A stretch of DNA of 64,000 bases. Source: Dugong dugon (lineage: Eukaryota > Chordata > Mammalia > Sirenia > Dugongidae). Both the position numbers and the translations under genes were made by a program. The notes beneath the pieces were generated by a model. The model was not told the origin of the DNA and ran no database searches. It worked only from the letters and a program-made list of their open reading frames with translations. The DNA lies in contig CM057482.1 in assembly GCA_030035585.1 (NCBI GenBank), forward strand, positions 10,403,001 to 10,467,000. The letters run 5' to 3'. Of this stretch, positions 31,511-43,329 are shown piece by piece (position 1 is the stretch's first letter; each line of letters begins with the position of its first letter).

Positions 31511-31739
31511 CTGCTCCAGCCTGTTTGTTGGTGTGGGGACCAGCTCCAGAGCTGGCCTCAAGGAAGCGGGAGGAGACAGGTTGATTAGTGACATCACTGC
31601 TCCCCCAGACTTGATTCTTGGGCCCCTTGCCATCGGCGGGGCTGGGAGCATCGCTGTCCCTCAGGGCTCCATCTTTGCTAAACTCAGGCCCTTCCAATCT
31701 CACCCCCTCCTACCAATCTTTTATGGGCTGGGAGCTAAG

Positions 31740-32400
31740 GGTCAATGCTTTTCAAAATATTTTTTCAACTTTTTATTTGGAAGTAATTTCAAACTTACAG
31801 AAAAGTTGCAAGAATAAAAATAGTACAAAGTACACCATATACCCTTTTCCCAGATTGGAGCCCTGATGGCGCAGTAGTTAAGAGCTTGGCTGCTAACCAA
31901 AAGGTTGGCAGTTCGAATCCAGAAGCCACTCCTTGGAAACCCTAAGGGGCAGTTCTACTCTGTCCTGTAGGGTAGCTGTGAGTTGGAATCGACTTGATGA
32001 CAACGGGTTTGTTTTTTCCCCCAAATTCACCCCCATTGTTTTATCATTTGCACATTCTCTCATAGATGCATCATTTTCTTCTGAATCATTGGAGAATTTA
32101 GCTGCATACACCATGGCCCTTTTCTCCTAAATGCATCCATGTGTATTACCTTAAATAACGATATTCTCTCAGACAATCACAGTACAGTTACCAACTGTAA
32201 ATTTAACGTTGATACAATAACTTGTTGTTTGTCTTGGAATTTTGTCATTTGACCCAATAATATCCTTTTATTGCATTTATTCTTCCTCCGGTGCCGGATC
32301 CAGGGTGGATCAAGTGTTGCATTTAATTGTCACGTGTCTTTAGTCTCTTTAATCTGAAACATTTCCACAGCCTGTGTTTGTCTTTCATGATGTTGTCATT
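31740..32400 (-). repeat. L1 fragment, antisense
   Basis: 'ttttatttggaagtaatttc' and 'aaacttacagaaaagttgca' begin an antisense L1 stretch, continued after the SINE by 'ttttatcatttgcacattct'. Confidence 0.6.
31857..32012 (+). mobile_element. AfroSINE
   Basis: A near-consensus copy. It starts GGAGCCCTGATGGCGCAGTA, with box B GGCAGTTCGAATCCAG and tail GATGACAACGGGTTTG. It is flanked by T-rich TTTTCCCAGATT and TTTTTCCCCCAAATT, possibly a blurred target duplication within the L1. Confidence 0.9.
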
Positions 32401-32404
32401 TTCT

Positions 32405-32760
32405 TTTTCTTAATTGTACTTCAGGTGAAGGCTTACAGAACAAATAGTTTCACATGAAACAGTACACATATTGTTTTATGACATTGATTAACAGTCCCAC
32501 AACATGTCAACCCTCTCCCTTCTCAACCTTTTTTTTTTTGGTGAAAATACACATAGCCAAAGATATACCATTTCAAAAATTTCTACACGCACAGTTCAGT
32601 GACATCGACTACGCTCTTCCAATTGTGCTGCTATTCTCACTTTCGATGAAGGCTTACAGGACAGAATAGTTTCTCGTTTTGACAGTTAGTACACGTGTTG
32701 CCCTATGACAGTGGTGAACAACCTCACATCACACATGATGTTGTCCTTTTCAAAGGAATA
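32405..32760 (-). mobile_element. Mosaic L1-type 3' end, copy A
   Basis: Antisense. It has the order 'attgtacttcaggtgaaggc', then a T-tract and 'ggtgaaaatacacatagcca', then a second 'gatgaaggcttacagga' start. The same three-part mosaic is found at 34086-34545. Confidence 0.65.
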
Positions 32761-33264
32761 CAGCCCCCTCTTCCCTTTTTAAGGGAACATTCCCCATTTG
32801 GGGTTTGTCTGAGGTTTCCTCATAATTAGATTGAGGTTATGTGTTCTCAGCCCCAAGACCACATAGGTGATGCTGGGGCCTTCTCAGGGCATCATGGCTG
32901 GAAGTGTTCATTGTGATCACCTGGTCAAGGTGTCCAGTTTTTTTCACTGTACAGTTAATGTTTTTTTTTTTTTCCTTGCAATTAATATGAAATCTGTTAT
33001 GTTTTCGTATTCGGAGATATTTTAATACCATGCAAAGATACCGTATCTCATCAAAATTGCCCCTTAGATTTAGTATCCACTGATTATTCTTGCCTGAACA
33101 AGTCTTTCCTATGATGGCTCCAAAATGGTGATTCCAACTGTTCCTTTAACCTCAGAGCCTGGTCTTGGTCAGGGGTGAACCTTGACCCTGACTTATGGTA
33201 CGCTGACACATCTCGGTGGAACCTCAGGGCTTCACTGAGCGCGCTTTGGGATCCCTGGGCCAGT

Positions 33265-33380
33265 GGAAAGAGCGCTGAGTCCGGCTGCCAAGGTTCAAAT
33301 CCCACTAAGGGACCTCAGGTCAGTCTCTGCCTCAGGGGGTCTCAGATTCTTCACCCTTCCAAGGAGGATTACAATGCCGC
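33265..33380 (+). repeat. MIR SINE fragment
   Basis: 'ccaaggttcaaatcccacta' and 'gcctcagggggtctcagatt' resemble the MIR head and core. Confidence 0.45.
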
Positions 33381-33407
33381 CCACCCCCCTGCCCCTATTC
33401 CCTAGTG

Positions 33408-33608
33408 AAAGGGGCCCTGGTGGCACAGTGGGTAAACACTCGGCTGCTATCTGAAAGGTTGGCAGTTTGAACCCACCAGCTGCTCTGCAGGAGGAAGATG
33501 TGGCAGTCTGCTTCCATAAACACTGCAGCCTTGGAAACCCTATGGGGCAGTTGTACCCTGTCCTATAGATGGCTGTGAGTTGGAATCGACTCAACGGCAA
33601 CGAGTTTT
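33408..33608 (+). mobile_element. AfroSINE
   Basis: Starts GGGGCCCTGGTGGCACAGTG and ends CAACGGCAACGAG. It is flanked by TATTCCCTAGTG (33396-33407) and TATTCCCTCGTG (33609-33620), a 12-bp duplication with one mismatch. Confidence 0.9.
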
Positions 33609-33619
33609 TATTCCCTCGT

Positions 33620-34070
33620 GTGAGAGCACTGCTGTGCTTATTAAGGTCTGACTCCCTTCCTCTTCCTCTGTGAGGGCTGCTGGACAGGCCCAGGGGCTAA
33701 CATAACAGGAAGCACCTGAGCCGGGGCCTGTCGACTGGCTGTGGCCCTTGTGTCCCCACTGAATTCCCCTACTGGTGGCCATTCCGAGTGAGTGTCCTGT
33801 AGAGAAGGTGAGGGACCTTGGGCAGATCACTTTACTTTCATGATCCCCTTGATCCGTGATGAGGAGGAAACAATGTAAGGAAGAGAAGTCCCTTTAATGA
33901 GGGGGTACCCCCCCCCCCCACAGCCTAGGAACTAGGTCCCCTCTGAGACCTTGAAGAGGGGAGCTGCTGAGAAGGTGTTGGCAGCCAGCTATAGGACTAA
34001 GGAAGGATGTGGTAAGAACTCCTTCTGGTCCTGAGGGCAGAGGCCTGGGCAGAGAAGGGGCAGCCTTCTT
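33620..34070. other. Intergenic, no gene seen
   Basis: Single-copy-looking DNA. The only structure noted is a C12 run at 33908-33919. Confidence 0.5.
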
Positions 34071-34085
34071 TTTTTATTTTATTTT

Positions 34086-34545
34086 ATTTTTTATTGTACT
34101 TCAGGGGAAGGCTTACAGAACAAATAGTTCCTCATGAAACGGTAGTACACATATTGTTTTATGACATTGGTTAACAACCCCACAACATGTCAACCCTCTA
34201 ACTTCTCAACCTTTTTTTTTTGGTGAAAATACACATAGCCAAAGATATACCATTTCAAAAATTTCTACATGCACAGTTCAGTGACATTGACTACGCTCTT
34301 CCAATTGTGCTGCTATTCTCACTTAAGATGAAGGCTTACAGAAAAAAATTGTTTCTCATTTAACAGTTACTACAAATGTTGCCCTATGATAATGGTTAAC
34401 AATCTCACAACACATTAACAATATCCTTACTCAACCTTGGGTTCCCTATCACTAGCTTCCTTGTCCCCTTCTGCCTTCTGGTCCTTGTCACTGAACTACT
34501 GTACCTCATTAGTCCCATTTGGTTTTATGGGGGGGACAGCTTTCT
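34086..34545 (-). mobile_element. Mosaic L1-type 3' end, copy B
   Basis: Antisense. It has the same three-part order and junctions as the copy at 32405, then runs further into 'ctcaaccttgggttccctat' and 'ttggttttatgggggg', as in the elephant L1-type tail. Confidence 0.65.
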
Positions 34546-34969
34546 TTTTGAACAGCTCAGGCTATGTGATATCTCCATGGCCTGAAGGCCTGTGGGTAGT
34601 TACAGTGCAGAGTTTTGCAAACCACAAAGTGGCTAGCTGCCTTCAGAAGGAACCCAGGACGGGGAGGGTGCAGTGGGCGGGACCTGGTGGGGGAAAGGAG
34701 CACCAGGCTGCCCCTCCCTCTGTCCCCACCTGAGCCCAGGCTCCCTGTACCTTTCTGGAGCCACCCTGTTTTGTGCCCTCTGCCAACCCACCCTCATCTC
34801 TGTCAGTCATGACCACATTAACTCACTCAAGTGGAGGCTTCTGTGCCTGAGGAAGCCTCTGAGGGAACTTGGAGGGTGGAGAAGTGATGGCAAAAATTCC
34901 TCCCTGTTGTAATTTTATTTTAAGAAAAAAAAAAAAGAACAAAGGAGCAAGCAGCAGGGTATAAGCAGA

Positions 34970-35120
34970 AAAAACATGACTTTAGATTTGGAGATGGATT
35001 CAAACCCCAGTCATGAATAAGTGACCTTAAGCAAACTGCCTTGGTTTTCCTACTTGTAAAATGGGCTAATTCCCTCTCCTTCACAGGGTTGCTGTGGCCT
35101 ACCTCATAGAAACTGCTTAA
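34970..35120 (+). repeat. MIR SINE
   Basis: 'ggattcaaaccccagtcatg', 'cttaagcaaactgccttggt' and 'cacagggttgctgtggcc' are ordered MIR blocks. Confidence 0.6.
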
Positions 35121-35139
35121 CAAGCCCCAGAGGCCTGGC

Positions 35140-35320
35140 CTCAGAACACCTACTGTTTCCCAGGCCTATTGGTCTCCCATTGTTGCCACACTTACCACAG
35201 TGGCCTCATGAGGGAAGAGGATGTAGTTATGGTCACTCTATTTTACAGGTGAGGAAAGGGAGGCTTAAACAGCTTGCTCAGGAGAACACAAGCTACAAGC
35301 TAGTGTCACGACCTGGGCCA
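35140..35320 (-). repeat. MIR SINE
   Basis: 'ctctattttacaggtgagga', 'ggcttaaacagcttgctcag' and 'cacgacctgggcc' give the antisense MIR. Confidence 0.65.
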
Positions 35321-36480
35321 CAATGGACTGCTTCCTGCTATTTCTCTGGAGAGTCTGTGACTCCAGGTGAGGCTCTGAGCAGGGGACTTCTGGCTGACTT
35401 GAGACTTGGGGCATCCCCACCTTTCCTGGGCACTAGAGGATCACCCCAGGCCCAGCCTGGCTCTCAGTCAGCCACGGCCCAAGGGAGAGGCTTGGAGGCC
35501 CTTCCCTTATAAGGACAACAACTTAGCAGTGATGAAACTCTCGTCCTCCCAGCTGGGCAGGTGGGGGAAGGGAAATGACTGCGACTCTATCAGCTACAGC
35601 TGAAAGCTCAGGCCTCCACAGGAACTCGCCCACGGCCCCAAGGCCTCCCTTCTCCCCGTCCTGTGCCAGAGGCGCTGAACTGGGCTTTCCAAAGGGCCTC
35701 ACTGGACAGGAGACTGGAGGAGGGACCAGGGCCTTTGAGCCCAGAGAGGGTGGCCTCACTGGAAGGAAAATGTGTAAACTAAGGCCCTGATCTTGGGGAG
35801 TGGGGTAGGACCCTTCAAGGCCCAGCAGGAAGCACAAGTGTCTGGACTCTAAGCTGCAGGCCTGTCCAGCCCCAGCCCCACCCTCAGACTGGGCAGGGCT
35901 GCCCTGGAGGGTCCAAGGCCAGGAGGCTCTGTGACGAGTCTTCCCGAGTTTCTCCCTTTGGTCCTCTAAGATCCACTCCAGTTATAGGGGTGGTGGGGGG
36001 TCTGTCTGCAGTGCCTCCTGGCCTCCCTCTCCCTCAGCCTGTGTCCTGAGTGGACTGTCTTCCCCAGAAGAGCCCCTATCACAATTCACCAGCTGAGAAA
36101 CCAATTGTGGAATCAAAGGACATAGGGACTGATCAGAATCTTTGAAACCCATCTAGTCTCACCTGCTGGCTTTGAAAGGGAGGACCTGAACTTGCCCATT
36201 TGTTTAAAAAAAATTTTTTTTTTTGATTTGGCTTTTCCTTCGTTTCCTATTAAAGTTCCTTTTTAAGAAACCTCAACCTGGTAGCTGAATAAAAGGACAC
36301 AGGGCTTTTTCCACACGCAAGTCTGGTTTGCTCTGGTCACTGGTGCTTCCCTGGAGACCACTGGGGTTGGCAGTGGGCTGAGGCTGGGTTCGACAGAGGG
36401 TTGCCCAAGCTGTGTGACCTGAGGTGGCTGCTCAGCCTCTAACTCGCAGTCCTCTCCTCTCCCGTGACAGATAATCACTC
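35320..36480. other. Intergenic, no gene seen
   Basis: No protein-like ORF. Moderately GC-rich to 36.05 kb, then a T-rich patch near 36210-36270. Nothing diagnostic. Confidence 0.5.
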
Positions 36481-36484
36481 CTGG

Positions 36485-36665
36485 TGGGGTGACTTTGCGG
36501 ATAAAATGCCATCATTTAGATAAAGCACCTAGCTCAGGGCCTGGCCCGCCTAAGTAGGGGCCTAATAATTGGGTAATAATATTGCATGTTGGGCATGTAC
36601 TCTGCCAACACTACATTAGGTGCTGTGGATTCCAAGCAAAATAAAATGGGATCCCTCCCCAAGGA
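36485..36665. repeat. MIR and L2 remnants
   Basis: 'cagggcctggcccgcctaag' is a MIR/L2 3' phrase; 36590-36665 ('gggcatgtactctgcca...ctccccaaggagctcac') reads as antisense L2. Confidence 0.45.
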
Positions 36666-36679
36666 GCTCACTGCCGGCC

Positions 36680-37560
36680 GTGAAGACAAACAGCCTGACT
36701 CAGTGAACGCAGTGGGATGAGTGCCGGGTTAAAGACAGGCCAGATCTGTGGCACACAGAGCAGATATCCACCAGCTGCTCTTTGCTGGGGGATCAGGCAA
36801 GGCCTCCTCGAGGAGGTGACCTTGAAGGTCAAGACCTGGGCCTTGAAGGAGGACAATGAGTTTACCAAACAGAAGACGGGGAGGACATTCAAGACAGAGA
36901 GAACAGTCTGTACAAAACCACAGAGAATCACAGGGTGGCCAGTTCCTTGTGCAGCATTCTGTAGCAGGAGGTGCTAAGGGAGGGTTAGGGGACTTGGAGT
37001 TGAGGTGGGAGAAGACAGGGGGTCGTGACATATACCTAGGAAGCTTGGACTTTGTCCTAAAGACCAAGAGGAATCATAAACCAAAACAAGCAAAATCTTC
37101 GCTGTGTAGTAGTTTGCGACTCATGGCAACCTTACGTGTTGCAGAGTAGAAATGAGCTCCAGAGGGTTTTCTTGGCTGTAATCTTTACAGAAGCAGATTG
37201 CCAGGCCTTTCTTCCATGGTGCCACATAGGAGGCTTTTGAGCAGGGCAAAGTGAAGCTGTGGGGTGGAGACTAGGGGCAGGGACAGCAGTTAGGAGGTGG
37301 TTATGATAGACCAGGTGAGGAGTGGTGAGGGCCTGAGGTGGGACAGTGACATTGGGGGTAGAGTGGAGGGGTGGATTCTATTTAGGAGGCAGAATGGGGA
37401 TTTTTGAGGCCTTATGGATGTGGGAGAGATGGAGTGGCAGGGAGGGAAGTCAGAGATGACTCAGGAATCTGAGGGTACGGTGGGCCCTTTCCTGAGCTGG
37501 GGAGCACTGGGGGAGGGGCAGGTTGGGGAGAGGATGGTGACTGTGTGGAGGGGCCCTGTA
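36680..37560 (+). repeat. Old dispersed G/A-rich repeat, family unresolved
   Basis: 'gaggaggtgaccttgaaggt', 'gcttggactttgtcctaaag', 'gcagttaggaggtggttatg' and 'gatgactcaggaatctgagg' are phrases common to an old mammal-wide repeat that I cannot name with certainty. It is interrupted by an RTE/SINE piece at 37095-37232. Confidence 0.5.
37095..37232 (-). mobile_element. AfroSINE/RTE 3' fragment
   Basis: 'tttgcgactcatggcaacct' and 'cttggctgtaatctttacag' match the 3' half of the antisense SINE. The tRNA-like head is missing. Confidence 0.7.
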
Positions 37561-37659
37561 AGCTACCAGAACTGGGCTGGAGGCACATCTCATGGGCATC
37601 AGGCAGTGATGGAAGCTGCAGGCATGGATATGTTATTTGGATGTTACTGAGGACTGGAT

Positions 37660-38700
37660 TTGGCTGTGACTGACAAGAGGCCCCGGTGGCTGGGGAGTCC
37701 ATCAGAGGACCTAGGCTCTGGGGGTTTGTCAGACTTGCCTCAGCTTGGAGGGTTTCCTGCTCTCATACAAAAGCAAGGAGATTTTGCTTGGTTTGAGTCT
37801 GTTTTATCCATCTCTTGATATTGGGCTCAGAAGTGCCAAGTCCCAGCCTGGAGTCTCAGGGAAGGGGCTGCTTTCAGATATGAGCATTTCTTTGCCCGCC
37901 AGCCACCCCCTTGGCAGCTGGTGAGGGAAGAAGTCTTACAGTCAGGGCAGTCAGGCTGGGTTCTGCTTCAGCCCCTCATTCAGTATGACCCGATCAGGAC
38001 CCTCCCCCAGCTTCCTGCTCCTGAGCCAGGGCTGGGTGGCCAGAGGGAGGCCCTCGCAGCCCCAAACCTTCAGAGACGCCCGGGGCAGCTTTGCCCACAG
38101 AGCTGGGCCAGGCCTTTCTGTGCTTCCCTCTCCCAGGAGCCTTCCAGCCAAATCAGCATTTCTGGGCCCCTCCTACTTTGATTTCTTTCCAGGTCGGCCC
38201 TGTGGCCATGGGTCTGAAGGGAAGTAGGCCTGCCCCAGCTGCAGCCAGCACCAGGCCACTCTGAGGTTGAGACCTGTGGGTCCCCAGAGTCCCCAGAGTG
38301 TGGTATGTGCTGGTCAGCTGGATGGGAAGTGTATGAGCAGCTTGCCTTCAGGGAGGGCTGGGGAGGAGGAATAACCCCAAGTCACCCTGAACTGTCTGGA
38401 GTCCCTGCTGGGTGAGCAAAGATCTCCTCAGGCCAAACAGCCCCTGCTCTTCTCTGGCTGAACAGGCCCCCTGAGAGGGACTTGTCTCAGAATCACCCAC
38501 GGGACCAGGGCCAGGGTCAGTCTCTGCAGCAGATGTGGGAGGCAGAGTCTCCTCAAGCTTAGGAAAGGTTAAGCTCCTGCCTTCCAATCTGTTTCTGGAG
38601 GCCTAGAGGGACGCTGGAGGTTGTCAGCATTTTCAAATATCCAAGTTCTTCAGCAGGACTAGGTGATGGATTGAATTGGAGTGGTGGTGGGGTGAAGAAA
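37660..38700. other. Intergenic, no gene seen
   Basis: GC-rich with several short ORFs, none resembling a protein family. A duplicated CCCCAGAGT pair near 38281 is the only local repeat noted. Confidence 0.5.
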
Positions 38701-38709
38701 AGGGAGGAA

Positions 38710-38900
38710 TCAAGACCCTCAGTCTTGTGACTTTTGACAAGTTGCCTAAGCTCTTTATCCTCAGTTTTCCTCATCTGTTAAATGGGGAAAATAATGACCA
38801 CCCGAGAGTGGTGAGGACTAAATAAGATCATGCCTGTGGAGCACTTGGCAAAGTGCCTGGCCTACAGAGACACTCAGGAAGCATAATAACACTATTATCA
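38710..38900 (+). repeat. MIR SINE
   Basis: 'gtgacttttgacaagttgcc', 'tttcctcatctgttaaatgg', 'gaggactaaataagatcatg' and 'aaagtgcctggcctacagag' are the complete ordered MIR core and tail. Confidence 0.75.
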
Positions 38901-38999
38901 TTATCATATTGTCTCACAGTAGGGCCTTTTCTACTCTTTGTCAGAAAGTCCTTCCTAGAGCTACCTCCCTGTAACTCCAATCAAAGAAAGTCTTGGGTG

Positions 39000-39090
39000 G
39001 GAGGGACCGTAGTAACCTGCATTTCACAGATGGAGAGATGAGGGAAGAGACCTGCCCAAGGTCACACAGGGTGGCTGCCAGCTTCTCCCC
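39000..39090 (-). repeat. MIR SINE fragment
   Basis: 'catttcacagatggagagat' and 'ctgcccaaggtcacacaggg' are an antisense MIR core. Confidence 0.55.
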
Positions 39091-39835
39091 ACCCCCTCCC
39101 AGGGCTCCCACCCCCATTCAGGAAACAGGCCCATTCCTTTCATTTGCACCATTGTTGGGAAGAGTCCTAGACACCCAGCAGCTGTTTTCTTTCCGTCCAG
39201 CTCAGTGTTGATGCCTGGAATCAGGAAAGGGGGTGATGGGAAGTGTCCCATCTGATTTCCTCCTGCTGGGGGGCGGCACCCTCACAGGGCTGGGCTTCCT
39301 GCTATACAGCTGTAGCAGCAGCTCCAGGATTTGGCATAACACTTGGCATTAATTTAAAAAAAAAAGAAAATCAAATATAGGGAATGAGGTGAGAAGGGAG
39401 GAGAGATGGGGCAGATGTAAGGAAACTGACTTTTCCAGTAGAGAATAACTAGAGTTATTCTAGAGTTGATAAACAAAGAAATAGAGGCATGGGCATGTTA
39501 TTTGCAGCCAGGGAGATAACTCTCAAGAGCTAAAAAGCATTCAGTATTAAAGGAGCAGTGGTACTGGTGTTGAGAGAATTTAACTTTTCATTCAATACTT
39601 TTCTGTACTATATGAATTATTATTATTTGCCTTATGTATCATTATATCTGTTAAAAAAATGGCCAATGCTGTGCTCAGAGGCAAGCAGGGGCTGCTTGGG
39701 CCAAATTGCAGCATGACTCCTTTGATCCCTAGCTTCCTTGGCTGTGTCATCCTTTGGAAGTCCTTGATCAGGCTTAGAGGGAATTCTGTGTCAGCCAGAC
39801 TTCAGCTGGGCCCTCCGTCCTTTCCCCTTCAAGAT
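39091..39835. other. Intergenic, no gene seen
   Basis: AT-rich from 39.35 kb. No ORF or recognisable element. Confidence 0.45.
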
Positions 39836-39839
39836 TAAG

Positions 39840-40490
39840 TTAAGATTGGCTTCAGAACTGTTCAACAAATAGAGCTGGAAGATTTGGTTATCTATATGAG
39901 AAAAAAAAAAAAAATCCCTACCTCACACTGTACACAAAAATCAACTCTACATAAAGAATTAAATGTTAAAGTTTTAAACTTTTAGAACAAATATAGATGA
40001 ATATCTTTCTGAGATTCTATTTCATTAAAATTAAGAACTTCTGTTCATCAAAAGACACCTTGAAGAAAGTGAAAAGACAAGGCTACAAACTGGGAGAAGA
40101 TAATTATTTTATATAACCAACAAAGGATTAGTATTAAGAATATATAGAGAACCCCTACAAGTCAGTTAACAAAAAGATAAACAATACAATAGAAAAATGA
40201 GCAAAGGACATGAATAGGCATTTCACAGAAGGGAAAACATGTATGGCTAATACACACTTGAAGACATGCTCAGCCTCATTAGCATTCAGGCAAATGCAAA
40301 CAAGCACAATAATGAATGCCATTTTACATCCATTTGATAGGCAAAAATTGAAAAGGTTGACGATACAAAGATGGGAGAGGACATGGATTATGAGATCTCT
40401 TATACACAGCTGCTGGAAGTATAAATTGGCACATCCACTTGAGAAACAATTTGGCATATTCTTGTCAAGCCGTGCATATATCTACTCAGA
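39840..40490 (+). repeat. L1 fragment (ORF2 C-terminal region)
   Basis: 'cttctgttcatcaaaagaca', 'aatgagcaaaggacatgaat', 'aggcatttcacagaa' and 'ttggcacatccacttgagaa' are sense L1 ORF2 3' phrases. Frames are broken. Confidence 0.8.
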
Positions 40491-40499
40491 GGTAGGCTG

Positions 40500-41545
40500 C
40501 ATTATTATTCCCATTTTACAGATGTGAAATATCTGAAAACAACACAAATGTAGACAAGTGATCCCAGCCTTACCAGGAGGATGCGGCCTTCCTGGGCCTC
40601 TGGCCTGGGTGCATTGTGGGCTCTTGAATAATAATTACAGGTGCACTGCCCTCCCTTCCTCCATTCAGCCAGGATGTACACTGAACCAGTTGCTTGGTGT
40701 TGTTAAGTATAAGATGAAAAGACACTGCTCTCCCTTGCAGAAGCCAGTCCAACACGGAGACCATGTGTAAGTGGACTCACCATAGAGCTGGACAGGAGCT
40801 GTGCTGGGGGCAGCACAGGGGCTGGGCACATTGTGGGGTGGGGTGGGTGGGCACCGGACCCCCCAGCCTGACTGCAGGTACTTCTGCTTCTTTTGAATCT
40901 GTGAATCGCCATCAGACGCCACTGAGTGGGGTGTCATTGCAGGCCTTTCCCTGACAGGAAACGTAGGCTCAGAGACGACCAGTGACCCACCCATAGGCGC
41001 ACAGCTTGGGCATGGCAGAGTGGGGTGTGGAACCCAGGCCTTCTGATGTTTAACCCTGTGTGATTCTTGGCAGGCCACGCTCCAGGCCCCCAAGCCAATG
41101 AATGGTTTGAAAATACTTTCTGCGATCCACAGGCTCTGCACCTGGAGCAGAGTCCCCAATTCTCCCAGCTTTCCTCCTCAGCAGCAGACTTAGGTAGTTC
41201 ATCCTACTGTTGCCCACCCTCTTGGCTTGCTAAGACAAACTGGGTGGATCACGTCTCAAGAGAAGTTTGCATGAACCCCAACACTTCCCCAGTGAATTTC
41301 CTGTGTGGGTTCAGGGGTGTTGTCTCTTAGGAATTTTCAAACTCCCATGCCCTACAAGGGCATGGCTTGGGATGTGATTTAGGGGAGGGGGCAGGAATTT
41401 GTGGCAGGGCCCTCTGGTATATGGACCTCTCCCATTGTCTGAAACACCGCCACTAAAGCCATTCCTTTGTGTCATGTCTCTGGAAGGTCTTGATAATGGA
41501 AACACATCTAACAGCTTGTCAGCCCTCAAGTCCCATACCATAGTT
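40500..41545. other. Intergenic, no gene seen
   Basis: A MIR-like 'cattattattcccattttac' remnant near 40500 and otherwise single-copy DNA. Reading frames here have no recognisable domain. Confidence 0.45.
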
Positions 41546-41549
41546 ATTA

Positions 41550-41750
41550 AGAGTGCTTTAGAGTTTATAAAGTGATTTCACATCTAAGAACGCTTTTCAT
41601 CTTCCTAACGGCAAGGAAAGATCAGGCAGCCATTTAAACAAGTCCATTTAATAGATGAGGACAATGAACCAGGTTTAGAGAGGCAGAGGGCTTACATAGC
41701 TTATCAGAGCCAATTCCTGAACCCAGGTCTTTGTTCTCCAAATTCCATGT
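41550..41750 (-). repeat. MIR SINE
   Basis: 'tttataaagtgatttcacat', 'taatagatgaggacaatgaa' and 'cctgaacccaggtctttgtt' give the antisense MIR. Confidence 0.65.
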
Positions 41751-41754
41751 ACCT

Positions 41755-42718
41755 CAGACAACTGGGAGTTGCCTTGGGGAACAGAGGTTAGGGTTCTGAG
41801 CTGACAGGATGCAGAACAGGTAGGTTTTGATAGGAAAGCAGAGGGGATGAGGGGAAAGGCTTCTGGAGCTGGGGGCATTGGATGACAGACCCGACTAGAG
41901 GGTGAGCATGACTCCCGGGACACTGAGAGTCTGGACAGGGGAAAGGCGACCTGGCAATGGGGAGGAAGTGGCAAAGGAGGAGTGGGGTTGAGCTCTGGGG
42001 AGTCAGAGCCTGAGTTCTGGTTAGGTCCTGTCCTGAAGCACTGTGAGAGGCTGGGTGGGAACCCCTCCTCTAGCCCCATCTGCTCTTCTGGTCTGGGGGC
42101 TTCCCGGCTCTGCCCGCTGCTGCTGCCCAACTCCCAGCATCACTCAAAGGTGTCTCGTGAGCCTGTCAGCACTGACCTAGTCACTGCTGGCTTGTGACTG
42201 TGCTCCTCGTGCCACCCCCGTGGATGAGTCAAGAGGCGAAGCGGGCGCCTGAGGACTTCCCGCAAGGGGGTGGGGTGGGGAACCCATGGATGCAGGCAGC
42301 TCAGTGCCCTGGGGCAGGGCGGTCTCAGAGGGCCTTGGACCCTGGGAACCTCCAGGGCTGGGCTGTGAAGTCACCCTTCCAGGGGGAGGGCCAGTTAAAA
42401 TGTCCCCAAACCTATGCAGTTTCTCTCCTGCCAAGTAGCATCTTTGTGAGGAGGGGCACAAAGACCACTGATGGAAAGGAAGCCAGCGCAGTGACAGGCC
42501 GTCTGTGGCACGGGTGGGAGGCAGAGCCTCACCACAGCCGTGGGAGCGCCACTCTCCAGACCAGCAGACAGAGGGTCCGTTTCCCTTGGAAGAACAAGCA
42601 GGGTAACCACAGTGGGAACCTATGCCCTGGGCTGAGAGAGCCCCATTTACTGAGACCTGACACTACCTGCCTGACACTCATTTATCTGTAAATTTAATCA
42701 GTTTTAAAAGTACCTTCA
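41755..42718. other. Intergenic, no gene seen
   Basis: GC-rich, single-copy-looking. A 165-codon frame at 42194-42691 has no domain, no splice support and ordinary composition, so I do not call it a gene. Confidence 0.45.
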
Positions 42719-42732
42719 GTGCAATTACATAT

Positions 42733-42938
42733 GTTGTTGTTGTGCGCTGTCAAATCGATCCCAACTTGTAGTGACTCTGTAGGTCAGAGGAGAACTGCCC
42801 CATAGGGTCTCCTGGGCTGTACATCTTTATGGGAGCAGATCGCCAGGTCTTTTCTACTGAGGAGGGGCTGGTGGGTTCCAGCCTCAGACCTTTCGATGAG
42901 CAGCCGGATCGCATGACCATTGCACCCACAGGGCTCCT
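42733..42938 (-). mobile_element. AfroSINE with perfect target duplication
   Basis: Antisense copy flanked by an exact 13-bp repeat, TGCAATTACATAT (42720-42732 and 42939-42951). The body has diverged more than the flanks suggest. Confidence 0.92.
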
Positions 42939-43129
42939 TGCAATTACATATACCTGCTGTAAAATACAGAGCTAGACTAGGGGTTCTTAATCTGAGGTCC
43001 GTGGGATGCCCCGCACACCCCCTCCCGAAAAAAAGGGATCCAAGGATAGAATTCAAACAGTCTGAAAATTTGAAAGAGGAAAAAGATACGTCTTAATTTT
43101 CACTAATCTTTACCTGAATTTTATCATTC

Positions 43130-43270
43130 CCTTCAAGAGTGTCGGTCTTGTTATTATCCCCCCTTACCAGATGGTAAACTGAGTCTCAGAGAAGTGAACC
43201 ATCTTGCCCAAGGACAAATGTAGGGTTCAATCCCAGGTTTGTCAGACTCTGAACCTGTGCTATTTCTCCC
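43130..43270 (-). repeat. MIR SINE
   Basis: 'taaactgagtctcagagaag', 'aaccatcttgcccaaggaca' and 'gttcaatcccaggtttgtca' are the antisense MIR blocks. Confidence 0.65.
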
Positions 43271-43329
43271 ACAACAAGGTCATTGGAAAAGAAGGTTGGT
43301 CCTTCGAGCTAGACTTTATCCCCTGTTTA

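Noticed and set aside
42194-42691. 165-codon + frame
   Set aside because: No domain, no splice-site pattern, no homologue recognised; length is not exceptional for GC-rich DNA.
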